Below are positions 19,854 to 29,522 of a DNA stretch of 64,000 nucleotides, in pieces. The DNA comes from Niveispirillum lacus (GTDB taxonomy: Bacteria; Pseudomonadota; Alphaproteobacteria; Azospirillales; Azospirillaceae). The DNA lies in assembly GCF_002251795.1 (NCBI RefSeq), contig NZ_NOXU01000030.1, positions 186,001 to 250,000 on the forward strand. The letters are read 5' to 3'. A program made the translations under genes and the position numbers. Position 1 is the first letter of the stretch. Each line of letters begins with the position of its first letter. Below the pieces are notes generated by a model. The model was given only the letters and a program-made list of their open reading frames with translations, ran no database searches and had not been told where the DNA came from.

Positions 19854-20183
19854 ATGTTTCCCGCAGTGGCGACCGGAGCCCTCAATCCGGCCAATGGCAT
19901 CGTGGCTGCCGCTCTGTCCACCCCCACTTTTGATACCGCTGCGGCGCACACGCCGCCCCCTGCCAATGATCCTGTTTTTGACGGGGTTGAGGTTCTGACA
20001 GAGCAGATTCTGTCAGCCGTTGCGCGCAGCCGGGCACTTGGGCACCGTGACACCCGCATTACTTTGACCCGTCCTACCGAAACGGTGGAAGGGGTGCGCA
20101 ACCGCCTGTTGATGGCGGGTCTGGCCCCGGTCGTCCGTGCGTCCAGTACGGGTGGTGTTTCGGTGCTGTCGGTTCGCTGCTGA
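19854..20183 (+). CDS. Small protein of unknown function
   Basis: No recognised family. The 109-residue product has a Pro/Ala-rich first 45 residues and then a compact part with alternating charged and hydrophobic residues (VEVLTEQILSAVARSRALGH, TRITLTRPTETVEGVRNRLLMAGL). An AGGGA ribosome site precedes the ATG, and codon use resembles the neighbours, which supports a real gene. No signal peptide or membrane segment is evident. It lies 63 bases upstream of mmcB on the same strand. Confidence 0.6.
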   Translation: MFPAVATGALNPANGIVAAALSTPTFDTAAAHTPPPANDPVFDGVEVLTEQILSAVARSRALGHRDTRITLTRPTETVEGVRNRLLMAGLAPVVRASSTGGVSVLSVRC

Positions 20184-20246
20184 CCCAGCGGCCGCTGCCA
20201 GAACGGCCTTGCCTTGCAGGATGGGTGAGGTTCATGATCTGTGCTC

Positions 20247-20759
20247 ATGAACCCTACCACTGGGCCTGCCCTGATCCTGGACGGTGATCTACCGTTGCAG
20301 CCAACGGCTGCCTTGCCGCGCCCGCCATCCGATGCCGCTGCCGCGATCACCCGCGGCGTGCGGCGGATGCTGGCCGAACGCGGTCAGCGCGGGCTGTTGG
20401 AATTTCCACTGGCCAACGGGCGCCGGGCAGACATCCTGGCCCTAGCCGACGATGGGGATGTTACGATCATCGAGGTGAAAAGCGGGCCCGCCGATTTCAA
20501 GACCGACCAGAAATGGCCGGACTATCTTGAGTATTGCGACCGTTTTTTCTTTGCCGTCGCGGCGGACTTCCCGCTGGACCTGATCCCAGCCGGATGCGGA
20601 CTGATCATTGCCGATGCGTTTGGCGCCGAAATAATCCGTTCCTCGTCTTTGACAAAAATGGCTGCCGCCCGGCGCAAGGCACTGACCCTCCGTGTGGCCC
20701 AAATCGCAATGGCCCGCCTGCATCGGGTGGAGGACCCCGGTTTCCGGGTTGCAGACTGA
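20247..20759 (+). CDS. mmcB: MmcB family DNA repair protein
   Basis: A PD-(D/E)XK-type nuclease-like protein of the DUF1052/MmcB family, linked in Caulobacter to mutagenic DNA damage repair. In 170 residues it shows LLEFPLANGRRADILAL, then the nuclease-like pair of acidic residues and lysine in IIEVKSG, and the family segment KWPDYLEYCDRFFFAVAADFP. No GTTC-N7-GTTC box lies in the short upstream spacer, so direct LexA control is not evident here. A GTG at 20241 is an alternative start. Confidence 0.85.
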   Translation: MNPTTGPALILDGDLPLQPTAALPRPPSDAAAAITRGVRRMLAERGQRGLLEFPLANGRRADILALADDGDVTIIEVKSGPADFKTDQKWPDYLEYCDRFFFAVAADFPLDLIPAGCGLIIADAFGAEIIRSSSLTKMAAARRKALTLRVAQIAMARLHRVEDPGFRVAD

Positions 20760-20802
20760 AGCGGTGGCGCCGTCAGACATGCCTGTCGGCGTCCCTGCGC
20801 CA

Positions 20803-22161
20803 TCACTCCAGCATTGGCTTGCCGGTCTCGATTTCGACCAGCGCCGCCAGCAGGGGCACCGCGATGTCACGACGCTGGCCGGACCCGCGCTCGGCTTCCG
20901 AAATGGCGGCCTGGAACGTCCCGCGCCAGCGATTGTCGGCAAACAGCAGTCGGTCAGCGCGCGCCCGTTGCACCAGCGTAATGGGTGTCCGACTGTCCGT
21001 CACTGTCTTGTCAAGCCGGGCGGACAATGTGTCGGCCTGACCGCGGTCCTTGGCCCGTAGGGCGCCGTCAATTAACTCGACGTAGGTTTCGGCCTTCAGG
21101 TCATTGTCCTGCAACTGGTCGGCATAAGTCAGTGTCAGCACCTTTTCACCACGGGCTTCCAGCCGACCCAGTACCTGCGGGATCGTCCAGGGGCTTTCCT
21201 CCTGAACCGTGCGCAGCAGACCCAGCGCCAAATTGGTATCGCCCAGATCGCCGGCGGCCACGGCCAGTTCCGGCGGGCAGCAATTTCCGCGACGGTCTTT
21301 GAACCGGCTGAACTGCTCCTCCACCGTATTCAGGAACAGCGTGCGCGCCCTGGCCTCCAGGCCCACATTCAGCAGCGACTGCGCCACCAGACCCAGTTCC
21401 CAGGCGCACCCCTGCGTGCGGGCAAACTCGGTCAGTTCTTCTGTAATCTCCGTGGCTCTGGTTACGTCACCACGCCAGACCAGTGCCTCGACAATGTCGG
21501 ACAGGTTGTAGACGCGGGTGGCGCAGTCATGGAACTCACGTGTAATGGTCAGGGCTCGGTCCACCTCGCCGGTCAGGGCCAGGGTGCGACTGACGAACAG
21601 GTCGGGACTCACATCCCCTTTGGCCCCACCCGTCCGCAGGGCCTGCACGAAAGGGGCGACAATGGGGCGTACCCGCGCCTTTTCTCCAATCTGGTAATGT
21701 GCGACTGCCAGCGACAACCAGTCCCAACGTGGGGCCGCAATCGGGTACTCGATGGGGGTGACCAGCGCCTCGATCCGGTGCAGCAGGCAGGCATTTGACT
21801 TCGGATCGGCACAGACCAGCCCGCGCAGCCGGTTTTTGAACTCGACATAGTCGAAATCACCGATGAACTGGTTGGTCATCAGTTGTACGGCCAGGGTGCT
21901 TTCCGGCAACCGCATGATGATGTCGGCCAGCAAGGCGTCGGCCTGTTGCAGCAGCTTTGTCTGCTCCCCTTCATCATAGGATTGGTCGGCCTGACGAATG
22001 GTCTGCATGGCTTGCACAAACTGCCGGTTGGCCTGCGCGTTCTGGTCGCTGACCTGCGCCCAGGCGGTGCTGGGCACCATCATCAGGGCCAGGGCCAGAA
22101 GGGCAGGGACGAACAGTGCGTGCCCCCAGTGGCGGGCAGCGTCAATTCGGGACTTGGACAT
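20803..22161 (-). CDS. Secreted helical-repeat (TPR-like) protein, unknown role
   Basis: 452 residues with a signal peptide (about 1-36, STAWAQ) and no recognisable enzyme motif. The body is a chain of amphipathic helix pairs like degenerate TPR or Sel1 repeats, with an unusual set of cysteines (about residues 118, 125, 217, 253, 299 and 300) including a CC pair in NCCPPELAVAAG. Its start overlaps the end of the BON gene upstream by 20 bases, so both are co-translated. Secretion plus a linked BON protein and amidase suggests a cell-envelope function. Confidence 0.75.
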   Translation of the reverse strand: MSKSRIDAARHWGHALFVPALLALALMMVPSTAWAQVSDQNAQANRQFVQAMQTIRQADQSYDEGEQTKLLQQADALLADIIMRLPESTLAVQLMTNQFIGDFDYVEFKNRLRGLVCADPKSNACLLHRIEALVTPIEYPIAAPRWDWLSLAVAHYQIGEKARVRPIVAPFVQALRTGGAKGDVSPDLFVSRTLALTGEVDRALTITREFHDCATRVYNLSDIVEALVWRGDVTRATEITEELTEFARTQGCAWELGLVAQSLLNVGLEARARTLFLNTVEEQFSRFKDRRGNCCPPELAVAAGDLGDTNLALGLLRTVQEESPWTIPQVLGRLEARGEKVLTLTYADQLQDNDLKAETYVELIDGALRAKDRGQADTLSARLDKTVTDSRTPITLVQRARADRLLFADNRWRGTFQAAISEAERGSGQRRDIAVPLLAALVEIETGKPMLE

Positions 22162-22708
22162 GGCTCACCACCCGGCGGACCCGCGCGATTTCGCGCGCGT
22201 GGTTTCGTACCCGTTCCAGTTCCTGCGGCGACCGGGCGCGGCCCATGAGATAGATCACCTGATTAACCGTCTCGATCGTGAAGTTGCTGGAGGTAATCTC
22301 CGGGTCGGTCATCAGATCTTTGCGCAACTGTGCGGTGATCCACATGTCGGTAGCCCGATCAGACAGGCCGGATTCGTCGCCGATGCCGATCTCGTTGATC
22401 ACTTCCTTCAGCCCATCGACCTGCCAGGCCAGACGGACGCCGGTTACCCGCTCATCGGGGTTGGCGGCGCGGCCGGTCAGAAGCGCGCGGGCATCCCGCA
22501 CTTCCACGCGCAACCTCTCATTCAGGCCACCGGCTTCCCTCCAGCGTCGTTCGACCTCACGGCGCAGGCCATTGTCATCCAACGCCACAGCCGCTTGGTT
22601 ACTCCCCGCATCGTTCTGGCCAAGGGCCGGTGGCGTCAGGGCAGCGCCCATCGCCATCAGCATCGCCATTCCCAGACCCCTGGGCGCCCAAAGGCGCATG
22701 TTCCCCAT
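22142..22708 (-). CDS. BON-domain periplasmic protein
   Basis: 188 residues with a signal peptide (about 1-31, PPALGQ) and two BON-like modules: roughly 50-120 (LRREVERRWREAGG, VEVRDARALLTGRAANPDERV) and 120-185 (WITAQLRKDLMTDPEITSSNFTIE, QVIYLMGRARSPQELERV). Such double-BON proteins (OsmY/DolP type) bind membrane phospholipid or support outer-membrane integrity. It is the first gene of a pair with the helical-repeat gene downstream and follows the amidase gene on the same strand after 120 bases. Confidence 0.85.
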   Translation of the reverse strand: MGNMRLWAPRGLGMAMLMAMGAALTPPALGQNDAGSNQAAVALDDNGLRREVERRWREAGGLNERLRVEVRDARALLTGRAANPDERVTGVRLAWQVDGLKEVINEIGIGDESGLSDRATDMWITAQLRKDLMTDPEITSSNFTIETVNQVIYLMGRARSPQELERVRNHAREIARVRRVVSHVQVPN

Positions 22709-22828
22709 CGTTCATGCCTCCTGCGACCGTGATGTTCCCGTTGTACGGCCGGACTCTATTGGTGAAATGTGGTGAGAACCGGGCCGGGGGATGCGGTTTC
22801 CGCCCCGGCGGGGTGTGTCAAGAGGGCC

Positions 22829-23656
22829 TCAGGCGAAGGGAGCGGCTGTCATCACCGCTGTTAGTTCACGGGCCAGGATACCGGCGATGTTGCGGCGTGC
22901 CTTTGCATCGCGCAGCAGCGTCTCATCCTGGGGATTGGACAGAAAACCGGTTTCAATCAGCAACGACGGAATGTCGGGCGCTTTTAGCACCGCGAAATTG
23001 GCAGACCGCATCGGGTTTTCCAGCAGGCGGACATCCTTGCCCGCACCCTGGATAATCGATCGCTTGGCCTGCAGGGCGGCGGTCACAGTGTGTCGGGCAG
23101 CCAGATCCATCAGAATGCCGGCCACCTTCTCATCCAGACCGGACACATCCACGCCCAGACCGCCGGCGATGTTTTCCTGCTGGGCAATGGCAGCCGCAAA
23201 GTCGTCGCTGGCCTTTTCTGACAGTGTGTAGGCCGACATACCGCGCGCTGCCTTATTCGGCGCGCTGTCCGCGTGCAGCGAAATGAAAAGGTCGGCCTTT
23301 GCCGCTTGGGCGATCCGGACCCTTTCTTTCAGGTCGATGAACCGGTCATCATCGCGGGTTAGTTGTACCTGCCAGCCCCGCGCTTTGCCCACCTGACGGG
23401 CAACCTCCTTGGCGATGTCCAGTACGACATGCTTTTCGTAGGTGCCGCGAGCGCCAATGCAGCCAGGATCATGTCCCCCATGGCCGGGGTCCAACATGAC
23501 CAGACGGGGCGGTCGCGGCTTGCGGGATGGCGGTTTGGGCTTGCCGCCCTCCTGCGCTTGGGCATGCGAAGGGGAGACGTGCAGCAGCGTAACCGATGCC
23601 ATCGGCAACACGGCCGGGACACCTAAAGCGAAACGGAGCAAATCCCTGCGATTCAT
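22829..23656 (-). CDS. N-acetylmuramoyl-L-alanine amidase (AmiC type)
   Basis: Zinc amidase (Amidase_3) cutting the bond between MurNAc and the stem peptide during cell separation. The 275-residue protein has a twin-arginine signal (MNRRDLLRFALG), the zinc motif VMLDPGHGGHDPG at about residue 50, a conserved Glu in the ARGTYEKHV segment, the second His in DLFISLHADSAPN, and the catalytic Glu in IPSLLIETGFLSN. There is no AMIN domain, so septal targeting must come from elsewhere. The ATG at 23656 is chosen because it begins the TAT motif; the frame is open 5 codons further. Confidence 0.93.
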   Translation of the reverse strand: MNRRDLLRFALGVPAVLPMASVTLLHVSPSHAQAQEGGKPKPPSRKPRPPRLVMLDPGHGGHDPGCIGARGTYEKHVVLDIAKEVARQVGKARGWQVQLTRDDDRFIDLKERVRIAQAAKADLFISLHADSAPNKAARGMSAYTLSEKASDDFAAAIAQQENIAGGLGVDVSGLDEKVAGILMDLAARHTVTAALQAKRSIIQGAGKDVRLLENPMRSANFAVLKAPDIPSLLIETGFLSNPQDETLLRDAKARRNIAGILARELTAVMTAAPFA

Positions 23657-23729
23657 CGACGCGACCACCAATCGGGCCCGGAACGGACTGGCCCTTCGTC
23701 AACGGATCATGTTTGGACCCCAGCGCACC

Positions 23730-23765
23730 GTTGCGCAATAGAAACATGCGTTCCTGTTGCGCAAC
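23730..23765. promoter_or_regulatory. Paired TTGCGCAA palindromes before the amidase gene
   Basis: The 8-bp palindrome TTGCGCAA occurs twice, at 23731-23738 and 23757-23764, with centres 26 bases apart; the second extends to a perfect 10-bp GTTGCGCAAC. They lie 74-109 bases upstream of the amidase start codon and just past the end of nrdJ. The arrangement looks like an operator for a dimeric regulator. Confidence 0.45.
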
Positions 23766-23808
23766 TGCGGCATTGTGTGCCTGCAAGGCTACAGTTGGTG
23801 TCCGCGCC

Positions 23809-26800
23809 TTAGCTGCAGCCCGTCGTTCCGCCGCAAGTGTCGCATTTCAGGCAGGTCCCATTGCGCACCAAAGTCATGTTCTGGCACTCGGGACAGGGGT
23901 CGCCTTCATAGCCGCGGGCGCGGGCTTCCTTGATCCGCTCAAACCGGTTGTCTTGACGGCCGACGGTACCGCCGCGCAGCGCGGTGCTGGACAGGCTGTC
24001 AGAATGGACCGACGTCGCGGCCGCATAGGTGCTGACATCGGTACCTGTGGCGGCAAAGGCTGTGGTGGCTTGTTGGAAACCAGCGATAACCCGGCCCTGT
24101 TGACCGCCCGGTACGACGCGCAGGTTGGAGCGGACATAGCCAGTGGAAGCGATACGGGCCACCGCGGCCAGGGTTTCCTGGGTCATGCGGGCGGCATTAT
24201 CAGGCAGTTCGGGGGCCGTATTGGCGGCTTCCGGTACACCGGCCAGGTTGGCCTCCGCGTCGCCCCGCCCCATCGTGTCAGGCAGAAGGTCGTCCGGTGT
24301 GGCGTGCGCCAGGTCGTTACGCCCGAGATAAGAAATGGCCAGTTCCCGGAACACGTAATCCAGGATGCTCGTCGACATCTTGATCGCGTCGTTCCCTTGC
24401 ACGATGCCCGACGGCTCGAACCGCGTGAAGGTGAAGGCTTCCACATATTCTTCCAGTGGCACGCCATATTGAAGGCCCAGCGAGACCGCAATGGCGAAGT
24501 TGTTCATCATTGAGCGGAAGGCGGCACCTTCCTTGTGCATATCGATGAATATCTCCCCCAGGCGACCATCTTCATACTCGCCGGTGCGCAGATAGACCTT
24601 GTGCCCTCCGACATTGGCTTTCTGGGTATAGCCCTTGCGCCGCTGCGGCAGCTTTTCCCGTTCGCTGACGCGGATCACCTTTTCGACGATCTTTTCCATG
24701 ATGCGTTCGGCGACCAGTGGGATGCGGGCGGCAGCCGGTGCCTCGACCACACGTTCCAGCAGGGTTGGCTCGTCGGTCGTCAGAGCATCCTCGTCCTCTT
24801 CCAGCACCTGGGCGTTCAACGGCTGCGACAGTTTTGATCCGTCACGATAGAGCGCGTTGGCCTTGAGGCCCAATTGCCAGGACAGCATGTAGGCATCGGT
24901 ACAGGCCCTTACCGAGGCGCTGTTGGGCATGTTGATGGTTTTGGAAATAGCCCCTGAGATGAAGGGTTGTGCCGCTGCCATCATCCGGATGTGGGCTTCT
25001 GCCGACAGATAGCGCTTGCCGATCTTCCCGCAGGGGCTGGCGCAGTCGAACACCGGCAGATGTTCGTCTTTCAGGCCCGGCGCACCTTCCAGCGTCATGG
25101 CGCCGGCCACATGCAGGTTGGCCGCCTCGATTTCTTTTTTTGTGAAACCAAGATGTGTCAGAAGGTCGAAGCCAGGACTGTCGAGCGTGTCGGCCGCAAT
25201 GCCCAACGTGGCGGTGCAGAACGCCGCACCCAGGGTCCATTTGTTGAAGACGAACTTGATGTCGAAAGCTGATGCCAGGGCGCTTTCGACCTTCTCGATC
25301 TCTGCATCGCTGAAGCCCAGTTTGCGCAGCCGGTCATGGGTGATGCCCGGTGCGCCGACCAGCGTGCCATGTCCCACGGCATAACGTTCGATCTTCGCGA
25401 TGGCCGCGTCATCATAGCCCAAGCGCGAAAGCGCCTCGGGCACAACGCGGTTGATGATCTTGAAATAACCGCCGCCGGCCAGCTTTTTAAACTTCACCAG
25501 GGCAAAATCCGGTTCGATCCCTGTTGTATCGCAATCCATCACCAGCCCGATGGTGCCGGTGGGCGCGATCACGGTCGTCTGGGCGTTGCGGAAGCCATGG
25601 GCACTCCCCTGTTCAAGGGCCTGGTCCCAGGCCTGACGGGCCGACTTGATCAGGTCGGCATCGGGGCATTCATCGGCCAGCAGTGGCACCGGTGCTACGG
25701 AAAGCCCTTCATACCCGGTTCGTGCCCCATACGCCGCCCGGCGGTGATTGGCGATGACCCGAAGCATCGGCTCCCGGTTCGCCGCAAAGCCGGGGAAGGG
25801 GCCCAAGGCTCGCGCCATCTCCGCGGAGGTGGCATAGGCCACGCCCGTCATCAGCGCCGTAATCGCCCCTGTCAGCGACCGGCCCTCGGCGCTGTCATAG
25901 GGCAGGCCCGCCGCCATCAGCAGGCCGCCGATATTGGCAAACCCAAGGCCCAGGGTGCGGAAATCATGGGACAGGCGCGCGATCTCGCGGCTGGGGAACT
26001 GCGCCATTGCCACCGAGATTTCCAGGACCATGGTCCAGAGCCGGCACGCATGCGTAAAAGAGTCGACATCGAAACGACCATCCGATCGGCGAAACTCCAT
26101 CAGGTTGATGGACGCCAGATTACAGGCCGTATCGTCCAGGAACATATATTCGCTGCACGGGTTGGACGCGTTGATGCGGCCCGAGGCCGGACAGGTATGC
26201 CACTCGTTGATGGTCGTGTCGAACTGCACGCCCGGATCGGCCGATTGCCACGCGGCATAGCCGATCTTGTCCCACAGATCGCGGGCGCGCAACGTTTTGG
26301 CTACCTTGCCATCGGTGCGGCGAATCAGGTGCCAGGGGCCGTCTGTTTCCACCGCCTCCAGAAAGGCATTTGGTACACGAACGGAATTATTTGAATTCTG
26401 GCCGCTGACCGTCAGGTACGCCTCTGAGTCCCAATCCGTGTCGAAGGTGCGAATATCCATTTCCGCATAGCCCTGACCCGCAAGCTGTATGGCCCGCTGG
26501 ATATAGTTTTCAGGCACCAGATCGCGGCGCGCGGCGCTGATGGCCCGCTTCAGGGCGCTGTTCTTGGTTGGGTCCAGGCGGTCGGCATCCGGGCCGATAC
26601 CCTCGTTGGCGGCGGCCATCACCATATTCAAATGGCGGGACACCTGCTTGGACCCGGTCACCAGGGCCGCTACTTTCTGTTCTTCAACGACCTTCCAACC
26701 GATATAGGCCTCAATATCGGGATGATCCAGATCGACAGTCACCATCTTTGCGGCCCGGCGCGTGGTCCCGCCTGATTTGATGGCCCCGGCCGCCCGATCG

Positions 26801-27582
26801 CCAATTTTCAGAAAACTCATCAGCCCCGACGATTTGCCGCCGCCTGACAGTTTCTCATCCTCCCCGCGCAGGCGGGAGAAGTTTGTTCCACTACCGGAAC
26901 CATACTTGAACAGGCGTGCCTCGCGGACCCAGAGGTCCATGATCCCGCCTTCATTGACCAAATCATCGGCCACTGACTGAATGAAGCAGGCATGTGGTTG
27001 CGGCCGCTCATAGGCGGAATTGGACGGGACAACAGCGCCTGTCGCCGGATCGACATAGAAATGGCCCTGCGCAGGACCGTCGATCCCATAGGCCCAGTGC
27101 AAGCCGGTGTTGAACCATTGTGGGCTGTTGGGGGCGGCCATCTGCCGGGCCAACATGAACCGCGTTTCGTCGAAAAAGGCTGCGGCATCGGCGTCCGAAT
27201 CGAAGTATCCGCCCTTCCAGCCCCAATAGGTCCAGGTGCCCGCCAAACGGTCGAAAACCTGTCTCGCCGAGGTCTCGCCACCGCTGCGCTGATCGTCGGG
27301 CAGGGCGGCAAGCGCCTTATCGTCTGCGACATGGCGCCACAGGAAGCTGGGAACACTGTTTTCTTCCACCGCCTTCAAGGCCATCGGCACGCCGGCACGG
27401 CGGAAATATTTCTGGGCCAGGATGTCACAGGCCACCTGACTCCATTCCGCCGGTACCTGGATATCTTTGGCCTGAAACACGGTGGAGCCATCCGGATTGC
27501 GGATTTCGCTGGTCGCCGTTCGGAATGGGATGTCCGCATAGGCATCCTGGCCTTCGACAGTGAAACGGCGCTCGATACGCAT
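23809..27582 (-). CDS. nrdJ: Vitamin B12-dependent (class II) ribonucleotide reductase
   Basis: Reduces ribonucleotides to deoxyribonucleotides using adenosylcobalamin, independent of oxygen. The 1257-residue protein has the N-terminal domain, the class II core ([44 protein letters not shown], and [25 protein letters not shown]), a long linker, and a C-terminal zinc-ribbon-like tail with four CxxC-type cysteines (CPEC, CLKCDTC) ending GCS, which re-reduces the active site. The ATG at 27582 starts conserved sequence; the frame is open to 27798 without it. I see no recognisable B12 riboswitch in the leader. Confidence 0.97.
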   Translation of the reverse strand: MRIERRFTVEGQDAYADIPFRTATSEIRNPDGSTVFQAKDIQVPAEWSQVACDILAQKYFRRAGVPMALKAVEENSVPSFLWRHVADDKALAALPDDQRSGGETSARQVFDRLAGTWTYWGWKGGYFDSDADAAAFFDETRFMLARQMAAPNSPQWFNTGLHWAYGIDGPAQGHFYVDPATGAVVPSNSAYERPQPHACFIQSVADDLVNEGGIMDLWVREARLFKYGSGSGTNFSRLRGEDEKLSGGGKSSGLMSFLKIGDRAAGAIKSGGTTRRAAKMVTVDLDHPDIEAYIGWKVVEEQKVAALVTGSKQVSRHLNMVMAAANEGIGPDADRLDPTKNSALKRAISAARRDLVPENYIQRAIQLAGQGYAEMDIRTFDTDWDSEAYLTVSGQNSNNSVRVPNAFLEAVETDGPWHLIRRTDGKVAKTLRARDLWDKIGYAAWQSADPGVQFDTTINEWHTCPASGRINASNPCSEYMFLDDTACNLASINLMEFRRSDGRFDVDSFTHACRLWTMVLEISVAMAQFPSREIARLSHDFRTLGLGFANIGGLLMAAGLPYDSAEGRSLTGAITALMTGVAYATSAEMARALGPFPGFAANREPMLRVIANHRRAAYGARTGYEGLSVAPVPLLADECPDADLIKSARQAWDQALEQGSAHGFRNAQTTVIAPTGTIGLVMDCDTTGIEPDFALVKFKKLAGGGYFKIINRVVPEALSRLGYDDAAIAKIERYAVGHGTLVGAPGITHDRLRKLGFSDAEIEKVESALASAFDIKFVFNKWTLGAAFCTATLGIAADTLDSPGFDLLTHLGFTKKEIEAANLHVAGAMTLEGAPGLKDEHLPVFDCASPCGKIGKRYLSAEAHIRMMAAAQPFISGAISKTINMPNSASVRACTDAYMLSWQLGLKANALYRDGSKLSQPLNAQVLEEDEDALTTDEPTLLERVVEAPAAARIPLVAERIMEKIVEKVIRVSEREKLPQRRKGYTQKANVGGHKVYLRTGEYEDGRLGEIFIDMHKEGAAFRSMMNNFAIAVSLGLQYGVPLEEYVEAFTFTRFEPSGIVQGNDAIKMSTSILDYVFRELAISYLGRNDLAHATPDDLLPDTMGRGDAEANLAGVPEAANTAPELPDNAARMTQETLAAVARIASTGYVRSNLRVVPGGQQGRVIAGFQQATTAFAATGTDVSTYAAATSVHSDSLSSTALRGGTVGRQDNRFERIKEARARGYEGDPCPECQNMTLVRNGTCLKCDTCGGTTGCS

Positions 27583-27655
27583 TGTTGCAGGCCCCTTTTC
27601 CCAGACAAGGCGGCGGTCCCGGTCCAACCCTTCCAGACCGGACGGGCACCTCCAC

Positions 27656-27670
27656 ACCGCTATATATGGT
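27656..27670. promoter_or_regulatory. Candidate NrdR-like box, proximal copy
   Basis: On the minus strand it reads ACCATATATAGCGGT, 73-88 bases upstream of the nrdJ start. It matches the distal copy at 11 of 15 positions and has the ACC...GGT dyad of ribonucleotide-reductase repressor boxes. The assignment to NrdR is an inference. Confidence 0.4.
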
Positions 27671-27740
27671 GACGGGCGAGAGGCTAGGCCACAGGGGCGG
27701 GTGGGGCAACGAGATTTTGTTGGGAAAAACAGAGGCATAT

Positions 27741-27755
27741 ACCGCTTATTGTGGT
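27741..27755. promoter_or_regulatory. Candidate NrdR-like box, distal copy
   Basis: On the minus strand it reads ACCACAATAAGCGGT. Its spacing from the proximal copy is 85 bases, close to eight helical turns, which would put both boxes on the same DNA face; classical NrdR pairs are usually three turns apart. Confidence 0.4.
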
Positions 27756-27994
27756 TGACGCCCTTGCAGGGGGGAGTCCACGGCGATCTATCGCGCAAGT
27801 GGCGGAAAATCTGGCTGCCGGGCCTGGACCAACTGTGTGAGTCGTCTTAATCTCTACAGTCTCTTCGGCGCAGAAGGTCAGGTGCATCGCCGCAGGGCAT
27901 ATTCACACCGGACAGGGGGTTTCATTCCGTCCGCAACGGTGGCAGGGTGCCCCCGCCGAATGTGGCCGGTATCATCGTACAAGTCGTGCCCTGA

Positions 27995-29026
27995 ATGTCC
28001 CTGACGCCCGATCCCGAGTCTCCGCCGAGCCCCGCTGCGATGCCCGCCGAAGGCATGAGCAGGCGTCAAAAGACGTTGTTGGGCATCGGGACTATTCTGT
28101 TTCTGGGGGTCCTGCTTGCCGTCGCCGTTCAGCACGTGATGGCGGAGGTTAATTTCGGCGACGTACTGGCCTATCTTGAGGCGTTGCCGCTGTCCAAGGT
28201 AGTCAAGGCCATTGCCCTGACCGCACTCGCCTTCTGGTTATTGACCCTCTACGACCTGTCGGCGCTGATCTATCTGAAAAAGAAGGTGCCGTACTGCACC
28301 ACAGCCTTTGCGGCCGGTTGCGGCTACGCGATTTCCAACAATGTCGGTTGGGCAGTGATCAGCGGCGCTGGCGTCCGGCTGCGGGCCTATGGCAAGGCAG
28401 GGCTGTCGGCCGGTGACGTGGCCAAGGTCGTGGTTTTCTCCACCACGACCTTCACGCTGGGTCTGACTTTTACTGGTGCGGTCGGTATGATTGTTGGCCC
28501 GCACCCGGTTTCGGTCCTGCTGAAAATCCCGGAAGTCGCGGTTCAGGCAGCCGGCGCCCTGATGCTTCTGGGCCTTCTGGCCATCTGTGTGATCACTGCG
28601 GTGACACACAAGCCTGTGAAGATCTGGCGCTGGTCCATTCAACTGCCCAGTTGGGGTGGGGTCGTCTCCCAGATCACCATTTCATCGGCGGAGCTGGTGG
28701 TCACCGCAGGCATCCTCTGGATGCTGCTGCCGGTGAATGTGGATGTGCCCTTTGTATCATTCGTGGCGCTGTTCTGCGCGGCCCTGATCGTGGCCATCTT
28801 CAGCCATGTGCCGGGCGGCCTGGGTGTGTTTGAAAGCATCATCCTGCTGGGTATGGCCGACCATGACGCCGCCAGTTCCATTCTGGGGGCATTGCTGGCC
28901 TACCGGTTCATCTACTATGTCCTACCGCTGGCCATCGCAGGCCTGTCCATCGCGATCTGGGAAATCCGCCACCATACGGGTCGGTTCGGCCGCGCCGCCG
29001 ACCGGCTGCGAGGCCGGGGGCCGTAA
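27995..29026 (+). CDS. MprF-type flippase domain membrane protein (UPF0104)
   Basis: 343 residues with about eight hydrophobic helices, a Pro/Ser-rich cytoplasmic N-terminus of 25 residues and the hallmarks of the lysylphosphatidylglycerol flippase region: GCGYAISNNVGWAVISGAGVRLRAYGKAG at 103-131 (split here as two short motifs, GYAISNN and RLRAYGK), and SHVPGGLGVFESIIL at about 269-283. The C-terminal lysyl-transferase domain of full MprF is absent and no separate one is nearby. It probably moves a lipid across the inner membrane; the substrate is unknown. Confidence 0.8.
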   Translation: MSLTPDPESPPSPAAMPAEGMSRRQKTLLGIGTILFLGVLLAVAVQHVMAEVNFGDVLAYLEALPLSKVVKAIALTALAFWLLTLYDLSALIYLKKKVPYCTTAFAAGCGYAISNNVGWAVISGAGVRLRAYGKAGLSAGDVAKVVVFSTTTFTLGLTFTGAVGMIVGPHPVSVLLKIPEVAVQAAGALMLLGLLAICVITAVTHKPVKIWRWSIQLPSWGGVVSQITISSAELVVTAGILWMLLPVNVDVPFVSFVALFCAALIVAIFSHVPGGLGVFESIILLGMADHDAASSILGALLAYRFIYYVLPLAIAGLSIAIWEIRHHTGRFGRAADRLRGRGP

Positions 29027-29131
29027 CAGGCTCCCGTCAAGCACATCTGGGTGGGCCCTGTTGCAGTGGACAAGGTCACCGCCGCCGGTGCATAGTCGCC
29101 GCCGATCTTCGTTCCGCATCACGGAAGTACC

Positions 29132-29521
29132 ATGAGCGACCGTATCTCCCTGGCCACCTGGATGGCCAATATCCAGATCAGGCTGCTTGTCTGGCGCGCC
29201 GGCCGTCTGGTCGGCAGCGATGCCGCCGGGAACCGTTACTTCGAAGAGAAGAAGGCGCGTCCCGGCATGAAGGCCCGCCGCTGGGTCCTGTACAAGGGTG
29301 AGCCGGAGGCGACCAAGGTACCGCCGGAATGGCATGGCTGGATGCATTACAACATGGCCTCGCCCTTGCCGGCCGATAGTCCGTTTCACAAGCCCTGGCA
29401 GAAGCCCTATCTGCCAAACCCAACCGGAACAACCCAGGCTTATCGGCCGCCTGGCCATCTTTTCGCTGGCGGCAAGCGTGATAAGGCGACGGGCGACTAC
29501 GAGGCCTGGACGCCGAACTGA
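29132..29521 (+). CDS. NDUFA12-type complex I accessory subunit
   Basis: 129 residues matching the NDUFA12/B17.2 family, the accessory subunit that alphaproteobacteria share with mitochondria and that binds the peripheral arm of NADH:ubiquinone oxidoreductase. Diagnostic features are VGSDAAGNRYFEEK at about 29-42, RRWVLYKG and PPEWHGWMHYN at about 69-79, then P-rich HKPWQKPYLPNPTGT. A short ribosome site (GGAAG) precedes the ATG. It lies far from the main nuo operon, which is not in this window, and next to mlaD as in related genomes. Confidence 0.93.
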   Translation: MSDRISLATWMANIQIRLLVWRAGRLVGSDAAGNRYFEEKKARPGMKARRWVLYKGEPEATKVPPEWHGWMHYNMASPLPADSPFHKPWQKPYLPNPTGTTQAYRPPGHLFAGGKRDKATGDYEAWTPN

Positions 29522-29522
29522 T

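Larger units (their letters stand above)
27583..27994. other. Intergenic region between nrdJ and the flippase gene
   Basis: 412 bases between divergent starts. It holds two similar 15-base motifs near the nrdJ start (listed separately), and between them CAAC-gagatttt-GTTG at 27707-27722. No other gene is supported; open frames here lack coding character. No B12-box or other known riboswitch core was found by eye. Confidence 0.6.

Noticed and set aside
23809-27798. Long minus-strand N-terminal extension of nrdJ
   Set aside because: The first 72 codons have no conserved sequence and overlap the candidate regulatory motifs.
27583-27994. B12 riboswitch before nrdJ
   Set aside because: No B12-box core or paired arms were found by eye on the minus strand; an Infernal scan is needed.
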